Origin: Gammaproteobacteria bacterium
GTDB lineage: Bacteria > Pseudomonadota > Gammaproteobacteria > Steroidobacterales > Steroidobacteraceae
DNA: 58,765 nt
Assembly: GCA_012026925.1 (NCBI GenBank)
Contig: VEPJ01000117.1
Location: 1 to 58,765, forward strand
Direction: 5' to 3'
Under the pieces are notes generated by a model. It was not told the origin of the DNA. It worked only from the letters and a program-made list of their open reading frames with translations, and searched no databases. The first letter of the stretch is position 1, and each line of letters begins with the position of its first letter. The translations under genes and the position numbers were made by a program. Of this stretch, positions 26,384 through 35,823 are shown one piece after another.

Positions 26384-27031
26384 CTAGCGCGTGCCCTGCG
26401 AGCGGATCCGCTCGCGGAACCACAGCCGGTGGTGCTTCCAGGCCCAGCCCGGCGTGACCTTGCCGCCCATCATCGAGCTGATGCTGCCCTTGACCCACAC
26501 TGCGGCCGAAACGTGCACGACGATGCCGAGCACGAGTACGAACGCAGCCACGGCGTGCGCGACGCCCGCCAGGCGCACCACGCCGATGGGAAACGACGCC
26601 GCGAAGTAGCGCCGCCAGATCACGATGCCCGACAGCAGCAGCACGATCATGCAGGCGACCATCACGTAGTACAGCAGCTTCTGCCCGGCGTTGTACTTGC
26701 CGATATCGGGCAGCCGGTCGTCGCGGTTCGCGACCACGTCGCCGATCTGGCTGAGCCACCGGCGGTCGTATGGCTGGAGCCGGTTCTCGCTCCAGGCCAT
26801 CCGCGCGAAAGGCACCCAGAAGAGCATCATCGCGATCCCCACGAAGGGGTGCAGGATGACGCTCCAGCGTCCACCGCCGAGCAGGTTCGAGAGCCAGTAG
26901 AGCGCCGGGTGGAACAAGGCCATCCCGGAGGCCGCCGCGCCGACGAAGGCGATCACGATCAGCCAGTGCAGCACGCGGTCACGAGGCTCGTGCCTGAGGA
27001 TCAGGTCCGGGCCGTGGGACTTGTCAGCCAT
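26384..27031 (-). CDS. fdnI: Formate dehydrogenase-N gamma subunit (cytochrome b556)
   Basis: 215 residues with four transmembrane helices. Family features include [16 protein letters not shown] in the first helix region, [15 protein letters not shown] and a C-terminal [11 protein letters not shown] region, with histidines suited to bind two hemes b. It anchors the enzyme in the inner membrane and passes electrons to quinone. The ATG at 27031 overlaps the fdnH stop by 8 bp, a sign of coupled translation. Confidence 0.94.
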   Translation of the reverse strand: MADKSHGPDLILRHEPRDRVLHWLIVIAFVGAAASGMALFHPALYWLSNLLGGGRWSVILHPFVGIAMMLFWVPFARMAWSENRLQPYDRRWLSQIGDVVANRDDRLPDIGKYNAGQKLLYYVMVACMIVLLLSGIVIWRRYFAASFPIGVVRLAGVAHAVAAFVLVLGIVVHVSAAVWVKGSISSMMGGKVTPGWAWKHHRLWFRERIRSQGTR

Positions 27032-27929
27032 GGATCTGCTCCTTCTCGCGCTGGGCGGCGAGCTCGTCCTCGGGTTCGACCTCCTTCGGGCCGGTGCGCA
27101 CGTAGTTCACGAAGCCGAAGACGGCCGCGAGCACGAGTGCGCCGAGCGCCAGCGGCTTCGTCGCGCCCTTCCACACGCGCACGAGCGGGCTCACCTTGGG
27201 GTCCGCCGGCAGGCCGCTGTAAAGCCCGGGCCGGTCCGCGTGGTGCAGGACGTACATCACGTGCGTTCCGCCGACGCCGGCCGGGTCGTACAGGCCGGCG
27301 TTCGCGAAGCCGCGTGTCTTCAGTTGCTCCACGCGTTCCGCGGCGTCGGACTGCATGCGCTCCTTCGTGCCGAACGTGATGGCCCCGGTCGGGCACGTCT
27401 TGACGCAGGCGGGTTCGAGCCCGACCGCGACCCGGTCCGAGCAGAGCGTGCACTTGTACGCCTTCTGGTCCTTCTTCGAGATCCGCGGGACGTTGAACGG
27501 GCAACCGGCGATGCAGTAGCCGCAGCCGATGCAGTTCTCCTCGTGGAAATCGACGATGCCGTTCGCGTACTGCACGATCGCGCCGGGCGCCGGGCAGGCC
27601 TTCAGGCAGCCCGGGTCCTCGCAGTGCATGCAGCCGTCCTTGCGGATCAGCCACTCGAGGTCGCCCTTCTCGTTCTCGTACTCGGCGAAGCGCATGACCG
27701 TCCACGACTGGCCGCTCAAGTCGAGCGGGTTGTCGTAGACGCCCGTGTTTTTCCCGATGTCGTCGCGCAGGTCGTTCCACTCCATGCACGCCGCCTGGCA
27801 GGCCTTGCAGCCGATGCACTTCGTGGTGTCGATCAGCTTGGCGACGTCCGGAGTCGCGCCGTCCCGGACCATCGGGGCCGGGGTCGTGGTCGCCGATCGC
27901 CGCCGGATGTCGAGTGATTGCAGTGCCAT
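27024..27929 (-). CDS. fdnH: Formate dehydrogenase-N beta subunit (4Fe-4S)
   Basis: 301 residues. Four 4Fe-4S motifs in order: [41 protein letters not shown] and [21 protein letters not shown], carrying electrons from the catalytic subunit to the cytochrome b. A single transmembrane helix lies near the C-terminus ([19 protein letters not shown]), as in E. coli FdnH. Starts 9 bp after the fdnG stop. Confidence 0.95.
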   Translation of the reverse strand: MALQSLDIRRRSATTTPAPMVRDGATPDVAKLIDTTKCIGCKACQAACMEWNDLRDDIGKNTGVYDNPLDLSGQSWTVMRFAEYENEKGDLEWLIRKDGCMHCEDPGCLKACPAPGAIVQYANGIVDFHEENCIGCGYCIAGCPFNVPRISKKDQKAYKCTLCSDRVAVGLEPACVKTCPTGAITFGTKERMQSDAAERVEQLKTRGFANAGLYDPAGVGGTHVMYVLHHADRPGLYSGLPADPKVSPLVRVWKGATKPLALGALVLAAVFGFVNYVRTGPKEVEPEDELAAQREKEQIHG

Positions 27930-27938
27930 GGCCGCCCC

Positions 27939-30900
27939 CTACGCCCGCTCGACCTTGACCAGGAACGCCTTGAATTCAGGCGTCTGCGTGTTGGCATCGC
28001 CGACGAACGGCGTGAGCGTATTGGCGAGGTATCCCGCGCGGGCCACCCCCTTGAAGCCCCAGTGGATCGGGACGCCGACCGTGTGCACCGTCCTGCCGTC
28101 GATCGTGAGCGGCTTGATGCGCTTCGTCACGACCGCGACCGCCTTGATCTGCCCGCGCTTCGAGCTGACCTTGACGTTGTCACCCGCCTTGACGCCGATT
28201 TCCTTCGCCAGTGCCTCGCCGATCTCGACGAACTGCTGCGGCTGCAGGATCGCGGCGATCCGGACGTGCTTCGTCCAGAAGTGGAAGTGCTCGGTGAGCC
28301 GATACGTCGTCGCCACGTGCGGGAACGCGTCGGCCTGGCCGAGCGCCTTGCGGTCGTCGTCGAAGATGCGCGCAGCCGGGTTCTGCACCTGGCCCTTGCC
28401 CTTGCCCCAGAGAGGGTTGTAGCCGAGCGGCGTCTCGAACGGCTCGTAGTGCTCCGGGAACGGGCCGTCGGACATGCCACCGCGGGCGAAGAATCGCGCC
28501 ACGCCCTCCGGGGTCATGATGAACGGCCCCATCCCGCCCGCCGGATCCTCGTCGGCCTTGAAGTCCGGAACGTCCACCCCGCCCCACGTCTTGCCGTTCC
28601 AGGAGATGAGCTTCAGCGCCGGATTGAACGGCTTGCCGTTCACGTCGCAGGACGCGCGGTTGTAGAGCACGCGCCGATTGGCCGGCCACGCCCACGCCCA
28701 GTTGCGGGTCTGCCCGATGCCGCTCGGGTCGGAGTTGTCGCGACGGGCCATGAGGTTGCCCGCCTCCGACCAGGCGCCGCTGTAGATCCAGCAGCCGCAG
28801 GAGGTCGAGCCGTCGTCGCGCAGCTCGGCGAAACCGGCGAGTTGCTCGCCCGCCTTGCGGATCACCTTGGTGGGGTCCTTCGGATCCATCACGTCCGCGA
28901 GGGCCTTGCCCGAGTATTCCTTCGCGAGCTCCTCGGCGGTGGGATGCCCCGGCCTCGCGTAAGGCCACGCGAGGTTCACGATCGGGTCCGGGAACGCGCC
29001 GCCCTCGGCCTTGTAGAGGTCCCGCAGGCGCATGTAGAGCGCCGCCATGATCTCGATGTCGGTCTTCGCCTCGCCGGGCGGCTCGGCACCCTTCCAGTGC
29101 CACTGCAGCCAGCGGCCGGAACTCACGAGCGCCCCGTCCTCCTCCGCAAAGCAGGACGTAGGCAGGCGGAACACCTCGGTTTCGATCGTCGAGGGATCGA
29201 CCTCGTTGTACTCGTCGTAGTGATTCCAGAATTCCGCCGTCTCCGTCGCGAGCGGATCCATGACGACCAGGAACTTCAGCTTCGAGAACGACGCCGTCAT
29301 CTTCGCCTTGTGCGGCGAGGAGGCGATCGGGTTGAACCCCTGGCAGATGTAGCCGTTCATCTTGCCGCTGCCCATCAGCTCGTAGACCTGCAGCATGTCG
29401 TAGGTCTTGTCGAGCTTCGGCAGGTAGTCGTAGCACCAGCTGTTCTCGGCCGTGGCGGCGTTCCCCCACCACGCCTTCATCAGGCTCACGTAGAAGCGGC
29501 CGTAGTTCTGCCAGTAGCTCATCTGGTTCGGCCGCAACGGCTTCTGCGCCCGGGGCGTGAGGTAGGTCGCGTAGTCCTGCTCCGCCTGGTTCGGCAGCGT
29601 CAGGTACCCCGTGAGCAGGTTCGACATCAGCCCGAGGTCGGTGAGCCCCTGGATGTTCGAGTGGCCGCGCAGCGCGTTCATGCCGCCGCCCGCCACGCCG
29701 ATGTTGCCGAGCAGCAGCTGCAGCATCGCGCCCGCGCGGATGATCTGCGAGCCGATCGAGTGCTGCGTCCAACCGAGCGCGTACATGATGGTCATCGCGC
29801 TCGTCGGTGACGACGTCGCGGCGATCAGCTTGCAGGCCTCGAGGAACTTGTCCTTCGGCGACCCGCAGATCTTCTCGACGAGCTCCGGCGTGTAGCGCGA
29901 GTAGTGCTGCTTCAGGAGGTTGTACACACAGCGCGGGTGCTGCAGCGTCGGGTCCGCCTTGACGAAGCCATCCTCACCGCGTTCGTAGTCCCAGCTCGAC
30001 TTGTCGTACTTGTGCTTGGCCGGGTCGTAGCCCGAGTACAGGCCCTCGTTGAATGCGAAATCCTCACGGACGATGAACGAGAAGTCGGTGTAGTTGGCGA
30101 CGTAGTCGTGGTGAATCGCGTCGTTCGCGAGCAGGTAGTTCATTACACCGCCGAGGAAGGCGATGTCGGTACCGGCGCGGATGGGGACGTAGAGGTCCGC
30201 CATGGCCGCCGACCGCGTGAACCGCGGGTCGACGACGATGAGCTTCGCCTTGCGGTGTGCCTTCGCCTCCTCGACCCACTTGTAGCCGCACGGGTGACAC
30301 TCGGCGGCGTTACCACCCATGATCAGGACGAGGTCGGCATTCTTGATGTCGACCCAGTGATTCGTCATCGCTCCACGGCCAAACGTCGGGGCAAGACCTG
30401 CCACCGTCGGGCCGTGTCAGACACGTGCCTGGTTGTCGAACGCCAGTATGCCGAGGCTGCGAACCACCTTGTGCGTGATGTAACCGGCTTCGTTGCTGCT
30501 CGCCGAGGCGGCCAGCACGCCGGTCGTGAGCCAGCGGTTGACGGTGAGGCCGTCCGCCGTCTTCGCGACGAAGTTCGCGTCGCGGTCCTTCTTGAGGAGC
30601 CGTGCGATCTTGTCGTACGCCTCCTCCCAGCTGATGCGCTGCCACTTGTCGGAGCGCGGCGCCCGGTACTCGGGGTAGAGCAGCCGTCCCTCGCTGTGGA
30701 TGAAGTCGATCAGGCTTGCGCCCTTGGGACAGAGCGTGCCGCGGTTGACCGGGTGATCCGGGTCGCCCTCGATGTGGAAGATCGACGACTTGGCGTTCTT
30801 CGCACCGTCGCCGAGGCCGTACATGAGGATGCCGCAGGCCACCGAGCAGTAGGGGCAGGTGTTGCGCGTCTCGGTCGCGCGGGCCAGCTTGAACTGGCGG

Positions 30901-31007
30901 ACCTCGGCGATCGCCGTCTCCGGGGCGAACCCCAGCATGGCGACGCTGGAGCCCGCCAGCGTCATCCCGGTGACCTTGAGGAATTCACGTCTGGTGACTT
31001 CGACCAT
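27939..31007 (-). CDS. fdnG: Formate dehydrogenase-N alpha subunit, selenocysteine-containing
   Basis: About 1022 residues including selenocysteine, against 1015 for E. coli FdnG. It oxidises formate in the periplasm using a bis-MGD molybdenum/tungsten cofactor. The ATG at 31007 has GGAGG upstream and opens a Tat signal (TRREFLK). A 4Fe-4S motif follows (CPYCSVACG, about 51-59, and GTLCPKG). The in-frame TGA at 30417-30419 is codon 197, in FDNQARV-U-HGPTVAGL, the exact context of the catalytic Sec in this family (Sec196 in E. coli). A SECIS hairpin follows at once. An automated caller would split this gene into two pieces at that codon; they are one gene. Confidence 0.96.
30373..30419 (-). 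promoter_or_regulatory. Bacterial SECIS element directing Sec insertion at the fdnG UGA
   Basis: On the mRNA strand, counting the U of UGA as 1, a lower stem CACGGCC/GGCCGTG is perfectly paired. An upper stem CGG/CCG then GGCA/TGCC is interrupted by a bulged U at position 17 and capped by loop GGUCU, putting G at 23 and U at 24. These match the bulged U17 and loop G23/U24 known to contact SelB in E. coli. Confidence 0.92.
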
Positions 31008-31148
31008 GACCCCTCCTGACTTGGACGTCGGCGCCAGCCGAGTGTAGGCCCGGCAAATCGGAGGTGGCAAGGACGGCGCAGTTACGACGAAGGTCGTAGG
31101 ACACGGTCGCGTCACCAGCGCCGCGTTCTTTTTGCGGCGCAACGTCAC

Positions 31149-31176
31149 CAGGCCGGGCGGTCGACAGCCCGGCCTG
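31149..31176. terminator. Strong hairpin downstream of the hemerythrin-like gene
   Basis: A perfect 10-bp stem (CAGGCCGGGC, 31149-31158; GCCCGGCCTG, 31167-31176) with an 8-nt loop lies between the hemerythrin-like stop and the fdnG promoter region. There is no long T-run. A second hairpin (GCGCCGC 31118-31124, GCGGCGC 31134-31140) lies beside it. Confidence 0.5.
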
Positions 31177-31190
31177 AATGACGGGCTGCG

Positions 31191-31890
31191 CTATGCCGCG
31201 AGCGCGCGAGTCAGCGCATCCCGCTCCGCGGGATTCATCGCCGGCATCATCCAGCGCAGCGACATTTGCAGCACATCGGGGGGAATGGAAGCGACCAGTC
31301 GTCGTTCCAGGGCGAGCAGTTCGGCGTCGTCGTAAGCCGCCCAGAGCGACTCGTTGTTGCCCGTCTCCTCGGTGTGCATGTGCACGAAGTTGTCGGCAGC
31401 GAACAGCGCAAGGTGCCGATAGAGCCCGGTCGCTGCCGCTTCGCGGCGCTCGACGCTCGATCCCTCGAGTGCGCGCACGTCGGCCTCGATCTGCTCGAAG
31501 GCGGCGAGGTGGTCGCGGTGGTCATGGTCGGTCGTGGCCGTCGCCCCCGGCCGGGAGGTGAGCGCGGGGGTCATGGGCGGTCGCGACCGTCGACCCCGGC
31601 CGGCGCGCTTCCATCGCCGGATGCACGAACTCTTCTTCTTTCTCGAGATGAGTGCGGCAGAACAGGAGCAGGGAGCGGACCTGGCCCGCCAATCGGGCGA
31701 CGTCGGCGTCATCGTGCGTATCGACGCGGCCCGCCGCGGCAACCGTCTCGCCCAGCGCCAGGCGCAGTGCCTTGTGCGGATTGGAGTAGATGTTGTACCG
31801 GGCGCGCGCGCCACCGGTGAGCGTGTCGTGCTGCGGCAGAACGTGCGGCATCTGCGGGGCAACCTGCAGGCTGGCGTGGACGTGATCCAT
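31191..31890 (-). pseudogene. Hemerythrin-like domain protein, frameshifted by a 49-bp tandem duplication
   Basis: The ATG at 31890 has a GGAG site and opens MDHVHASLQ, then RSLLLFCRTHLEKEEEFVHPAMEA, a hemerythrin-type metal-binding stretch. At 31506-31603 two adjacent imperfect 49-bp copies shift the frame by one. The continuation (DHDHRDHLAAFEQIEADV to HMHTEETGNNESLWAAY) is in another frame and ends at 31191. Deleting one copy gives a continuous protein of about 216 residues with the E..HP.ME and DH..DH ligands joined. Such proteins bind two irons with oxygen or NO. The gene may be intact in the organism if one copy is an assembly error. Confidence 0.8.
31506..31603. repeat. Imperfect tandem duplication inside the hemerythrin-like gene (2 x 49 bp)
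   Basis: Copies 31506-31554 and 31555-31603 are directly adjacent and match at 42 of 49 positions. The period is not a multiple of three. Unlike the selA duplication, several differences change the amino acid. Confidence 0.88.
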
Positions 31891-32013
31891 TTTCGGCTCC
31901 TCTCGATCGTCGGTTTTCCGGCCCGCCGCCGCGGCGATGCAGTCGCCGGGCGGCCAGGGTGCATGACGAGAGGATGGAGCGACCGCGCGAGCGCCGTTCC
32001 TAAATGTTGCCTC

Positions 32014-32034
32014 AGCGAATCCTAAGATTTCGCT
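32014..32034. other. Small imperfect hairpin in the hemerythrin upstream region
   Basis: AGCGAATC and GATTTCGCT form a stem with a one-base bulge and a 4-nt loop. It lies between the 3' end of the glycine-zipper gene and the hemerythrin start, so it may be a weak terminator for the first or an operator for the second. Confidence 0.3.
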
Positions 32035-32082
32035 AAACGCGGGTCCGCCGCGCGCCTGCGCGCGCCGGCCTTCGCACCAGCG

Positions 32083-32646
32083 TCACTTGACCGTGTAGCC
32101 CTTCGCCTCGAGGCAGGCCGCGAAGCCCTTGTTGAACTGGTCCTTTTGCTGCTGGACCGCGGCCTGTTGCTGCTGGGCCGCCTGCTGCTGTTGCTGCGCG
32201 GCCTGCTGCTGGGCCTGCTCCTTCTGCTTGCGGCTCTCGGCGCCTCCCTTCAGCACGCCGGCCGTCGCGCCGATGGCAGCGCCCTTCCCGGCGTCGTCGC
32301 TTGCGACTTCGCCAATGACCGCGCCCGCTGCGGCCCCACGTGCCGCTCCACGGAGACGCTGGCCGCCCTGCTGCTGCGCGGCGGGCTGACTGGTCGATGC
32401 CGCTTGCGCCGGCGGCGGCGCCGGATTCATGGGATCGATGCCCGTCTGTCCCTTCGCCCAGGTGTAGCACTCGCCCTCGTCCTGGCTCTGCACCTGCGCG
32501 CTCTGCCCTTTCGCCGGAAAGACGACGAGGCCGAGCGAACTGGATAGCGGCTTGGCGGGAGCGGGCGCCGTCGGTGCTTGTCCGAAAGCGACGCTGGAAA
32601 GGGCGATTCCGAGCAGGACGCTCGACGATCTGGCACTGCGAATCAT
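32083..32646 (-). CDS. Exported glycine-zipper protein with Gln/Ala-rich tract
   Basis: 187 residues with a signal peptide ending AFGQ. The middle holds a glycine-zipper segment (RGAARGAAAGAVIGEVASDDAGKGAAIGATAGVLKGG, read as GxxxG/A repeats), like the YMGG-type family that packs against or inserts into membranes. A low-complexity tract of about 25 residues made almost only of Q and A follows (about 144-166), then a short tail with one Cys (GFAACLEAKGYTVK); a second Cys lies in GECYTWAKG. The N- and C-terminal parts (CYTW...; CLxAKGY) are seen in other small envelope proteins of this kind. Function unknown. Confidence 0.78.
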   Translation of the reverse strand: MIRSARSSSVLLGIALSSVAFGQAPTAPAPAKPLSSSLGLVVFPAKGQSAQVQSQDEGECYTWAKGQTGIDPMNPAPPPAQAASTSQPAAQQQGGQRLRGAARGAAAGAVIGEVASDDAGKGAAIGATAGVLKGGAESRKQKEQAQQQAAQQQQQAAQQQQAAVQQQKDQFNKGFAACLEAKGYTVK

Positions 32647-33029
32647 GGTGTGGACCTTTCAATCACGATGGCAAGCCACTATGGCTCGTGGCCAGGCCGG
32701 AACTCAAGCCCACATGCGCGGCCTTGATCTTCGGCGTGACGAGACTCGATCGGTGCGGATGGTCGACCACCCCGCGGCCGGCGCCGGGACCGATCGCGGG
32801 TCCGCGTCGTCGCCCGCGGCTCCGCGGTGGCATGGTCGGCGACAACTCGAGGCTGCGCGCACTGATTTCCTCGTGGCCGTCCAGGGGCACCGCGTACCAC
32901 CCGTCGCTGCGATCCTCGATGCGCATGCCTGCTCCGGGATCGCGGTGACCGCAGCGTTCGCTCGATCACGAGCCGATTGATTATTGCGGCCCCAGGCGTC
33001 TAACGTTGAATACGTTCGGAGCCGAGTGC
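32647..33029. other. 383-bp region without a confident gene
   Basis: Lies between the divergent glycine-zipper gene and the secreted propeller gene, so it must hold both promoters. I see no RNA gene or repeat. Apart from the weak candidate at 32663-32926, nothing in it can be supported. Confidence 0.5.
32663..32926 (-). CDS. Possible small protein (87 aa)
   Basis: A weak candidate. The ATG at 32926 has a GGAG site 5 nt before it, and the first 30 residues (MRIEDRSDGWYAVPLDGHEE) look like a normal soluble protein. The second half is Arg/Pro-rich and looks like non-coding GC-rich translation. There is no recognised family. If real, it would be transcribed towards the glycine-zipper gene. Confidence 0.25.
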   Translation of the reverse strand: MRIEDRSDGWYAVPLDGHEEISARSLELSPTMPPRSRGRRRGPAIGPGAGRGVVDHPHRSSLVTPKIKAAHVGLSSGLATSHSGLPS

Positions 33030-34472
33030 ATGAATCGCAATTCGTTCGCATTTGCAACGACGCTCGTGTTCGCGGGCCTGTCGCTCGCGTTCAACGCCAC
33101 GCACACGCTCGCCGCCAGCAAGAATCCGCCATCAGGCAGCGGCAACTGGAGCTCCGGAACCGCGATCTCTCCGGTCCTGCAGCCCGATCCGCGAGGCGGC
33201 CCGCAGTTGTGCGACACAGCGGTCAACTCGAGCGGCCTCACCGTGGCTGCGTGGGACCAGTACACGTACAACAACGGAGGTGGCGCCACGATCGGCGTCG
33301 CCGTGCGCAGCAATGGCCGCTGGAGTGCGCCATTCACGATCTCCGGCGCGAGCGGATTCGCGATGAACCCGCGCGTCGCCGTCGGCGCCGACGGCACGAT
33401 GGCGGTGTCGTGGACATACGAGGATCCGTCCACGCAGGCGAACCCGCGGCGCAAAGTGCAGGTTGCCGTTCGGCCGGCCGGCCAGGTCGCGTGGACCACG
33501 GCAACGCTCGCCGACGGCACTCCCGGCGGTGTCGCGGTCCCGCATTTCGTTCCATTGGTAATCGACGCAAAGGGCAACGTGACGGCCGCGTGGACCCACT
33601 GGGACGGCACGCACAGCCTGATGCAGACGGCCACCCTGGCCGCGGGTGCCAACGCTGCGACGGGATGGTCAGCGGTCGCGACGCTCGGACCGAGTGCCAC
33701 GGAAAGCGCCATGTACCCGGACCTCGCGCTGAACGCGAGCGGCGACGCGGCGATCGCCTATTCGGTGAGCCGGTGTGCGGGCTGCAACATGCCGGAGGTG
33801 GCGATGTACGCGTTCCGCCGCGGAGCGGCGGGCGCCTGGTCCGCAGCAACCGTCGCCTCGGAGCGCATGTACTACGTCTCGAATCCGCGGGTGGCGCTCG
33901 ATTCGACGGACCGTGCGACGATCGTGTACTTCGGATACGGCGTCGAGGCGAACCGGCAGAACGCGGACGGGACCTGGCCGAGCGCCGGTCGGACGATCCT
34001 GCTGACGGACGTACCGGGTTCGTCCTACGGCAGCATCGACCTCGGGCTGGACGAGCAGGGCAACGCGCTCGTCGCCGCATCGATCTTCGATCCCACGGTC
34101 AACGTCGATCGCTCGTCGGTGTGGGTCACGCGTGGGACTGCCGACGGCAACTGGAACACGCAGCAACGCCTGACGGACCCGACGGTGCCGGTCGACGCCT
34201 ATGCGTCCCGCGTCGCCGTATCGCCGGACGGCAAGCTCGCCATGGTCGGGTGGATCGACCATTACCACGGCACGGTCCAGGTCGCGCAGCTCGCGGGTGG
34301 CACGCAAAGCACGACGACCACCTGGACCACGACGACCATCGGCAAGGGCACCGCGTTCTCGTCTTACCTGGAAGTCCTGAACCTCGAAGCAGGCTCGGGC
34401 ACGATCGCGCGCGCCGTCTGGAAGAACGCGAAGACCGGCACGCAGTGGTATGCCGCGAGCTACGGACCGTAG
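33030..34472 (+). CDS. Secreted repeat protein, propeller-like
   Basis: 480 residues from the ATG at 33030 (an upstream ATG at 33006 would add eight residues before the signal). The signal peptide ends HTLAAS. The body repeats a pattern of about 55-60 residues with G.A...W (NSSGLTVAAWDQY, ADGTMAVSWTYED, AKGNVTAAWTHWD, ASGDAAIAYSVSR, PDGKLAMVGWIDH), consistent with blades of a sialidase-like or NHL-like beta-propeller. There are no catalytic residues that I can assign. The next gene begins directly at its stop codon (TAG-GTG), so the two are likely coupled. Confidence 0.75.
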   Translation: MNRNSFAFATTLVFAGLSLAFNATHTLAASKNPPSGSGNWSSGTAISPVLQPDPRGGPQLCDTAVNSSGLTVAAWDQYTYNNGGGATIGVAVRSNGRWSAPFTISGASGFAMNPRVAVGADGTMAVSWTYEDPSTQANPRRKVQVAVRPAGQVAWTTATLADGTPGGVAVPHFVPLVIDAKGNVTAAWTHWDGTHSLMQTATLAAGANAATGWSAVATLGPSATESAMYPDLALNASGDAAIAYSVSRCAGCNMPEVAMYAFRRGAAGAWSAATVASERMYYVSNPRVALDSTDRATIVYFGYGVEANRQNADGTWPSAGRTILLTDVPGSSYGSIDLGLDEQGNALVAASIFDPTVNVDRSSVWVTRGTADGNWNTQQRLTDPTVPVDAYASRVAVSPDGKLAMVGWIDHYHGTVQVAQLAGGTQSTTTTWTTTTIGKGTAFSSYLEVLNLEAGSGTIARAVWKNAKTGTQWYAASYGP

Positions 34473-35321
34473 GTGCGAATAACCACGCTGGTCGAGAACC
34501 GACCGAGCCCCGACGATCCGGCGCTGGAAGCCGAGTGGGGCCTGTCACAGCACGTCGAGATCGGCGGACGCCGACTGCTCCTCGACATGGGTGCGTCCGA
34601 CGCGTTCGCGCGAAACGCCGATCGGCTGGGCATAGATATCGCTTTGGTCGATGCAGCCGTACTCTCGCACCATCACGCCGATCACGGCGGGGGCCTGCGC
34701 CGGTTCTTCGAACTGAACGATCACGCGCCCGTCTACCTCGGGCCGCCGCCCGCCGGCGAGCCGACGGGCCGACTGTTCGGCCTCGTCAGCAAGCGAATCG
34801 GCCTCGATTCCCGCTTGATGGACGAGCATGCCACCCGCTTCAAGGTCGTGCAGGATCGCACCGAGATCCTGCCCGGCGTGTTCGTGCTGCCGAACATCGG
34901 CGGCCATCATCCGCGGCCGTCCGGCAACAGGGTGCTGTTCGTGCGCACCGGGAAGGGTTACGTTCCGGATGACTTCCGTCACGAAGTCGTCGTGGCATTG
35001 ATGGAACGTGACGAGCTGGCAGTGCTCACCGGTTGCTCGCACAGTGGCGTGCTGAACATGGTGGAGAAGGTGCGGCAGGAATTCCCGGGCGTGCCGATCC
35101 GGGCCGTCGTCGGCGGCTTTCATCTTGTGGCGCTGCCACCGTTCAACCGCATGTCGGACCGCGAGAGCGACGTTGCGGCCCTCGGCCGGAAGATCCTCGA
35201 CCTCGGCGTCGAAACCGCGTGGACGGGACACTGCACGGGCGACAAGGCGTTTGCGGTCCTGCACAGCGCGATGGGCGCGCGCGTCAAGGAATTGCGCACG
35301 GGAAGCCGGCTGGAACTCTAG
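34473..35321 (+). CDS. Metallo-beta-lactamase-fold hydrolase
   Basis: 282 residues with a GTG start immediately after the preceding stop. The metal motif HHHADHGGG (His66, His68, Asp70, His71) is intact. LTGCSHSGVLN supplies a further histidine and a late TGHCTGDKAF another. The pattern fits the subgroup near 7,8-dihydropterin-6-methyl-4-(beta-D-ribofuranosyl)aminobenzene-phosphate synthase, which is found widely outside methanogens with uncertain roles. There is no signal peptide, so it is cytoplasmic. The substrate is unknown. Confidence 0.85.
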   Translation: MRITTLVENRPSPDDPALEAEWGLSQHVEIGGRRLLLDMGASDAFARNADRLGIDIALVDAAVLSHHHADHGGGLRRFFELNDHAPVYLGPPPAGEPTGRLFGLVSKRIGLDSRLMDEHATRFKVVQDRTEILPGVFVLPNIGGHHPRPSGNRVLFVRTGKGYVPDDFRHEVVVALMERDELAVLTGCSHSGVLNMVEKVRQEFPGVPIRAVVGGFHLVALPPFNRMSDRESDVAALGRKILDLGVETAWTGHCTGDKAFAVLHSAMGARVKELRTGSRLEL

Positions 35322-35338
35322 AGACGCCAATTGCCGCC

Positions 35339-35788
35339 ATGACCCGGAACGACCGATCTCACGACACACCCTACCTGCGTTCCTACAATGGTCGTCTTAG
35401 AGGCGCCCTGCGCTGGAGCGAGTTCGATGCGTTGTGGGCACGGTTGCAGCACCATTGCGACGATGGCTGGTACGTCTATGCGGTCGGCGAGGCGCCACCG
35501 GCGGCGCCCGCATCACGAGCTCAGTTCGAACGGTTCCTGACCGAGATCCGGCAACGCCTGCTGGACGAGCACAAGGAAGACTACTGCGGCATCGTCTATG
35601 CCGACGATCACGACAGGCCGAGCTTCGTGAAGATCTTCGATCCCAACAACCTCGGCATGGTCTGTGGCACGAGCGAACATCCTCCCCTCCCCGGCTGGAC
35701 CTTGTCCCGCATGGTCCCCGACAATCTGCAGCAGGCTTTTCCGCGACCGGGCAGTCGCCACCGCTGGTGGCAGAAGCTCTTCGTGTGA
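35339..35788 (+). CDS. Small conserved-looking protein of unknown function
   Basis: 149 residues from the ATG at 35339, 17 bp after the hydrolase stop. It is soluble with well-formed secondary structure signals: LRWSEFDALWARLQ, a WYVYAVGE strand, EFLTEIRQRLLDEHKEDYCGIVYADD and FVKIFDPNNLG. It ends in RWWQKLFV. I do not recognise a named family. It is probably cotranscribed with the hydrolase before it and the rhodanese after it. Confidence 0.65.
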   Translation: MTRNDRSHDTPYLRSYNGRLRGALRWSEFDALWARLQHHCDDGWYVYAVGEAPPAAPASRAQFERFLTEIRQRLLDEHKEDYCGIVYADDHDRPSFVKIFDPNNLGMVCGTSEHPPLPGWTLSRMVPDNLQQAFPRPGSRHRWWQKLFV

Positions 35789-35823
35789 CCCGAATCCCGT
35801 CCAGACACCGCAGGTCCCTAGTC

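Noticed and set aside
27918..29810. 630-codon open frame opposite fdnG
   Set aside because: A shadow of the formate dehydrogenase gene with no recognisable motif.
30417..31148. Short molybdopterin protein ending at the TGA, with a second start at 30404
   Set aside because: The TGA is the Sec codon with a SECIS, so the two pieces are one fdnG gene.
31604..31964. N-terminal part of the long open frame covering the hemerythrin end
   Set aside because: Arg/Ser/Pro-rich out-of-frame translation; the family-like N-terminus is in the frame starting at 31890.
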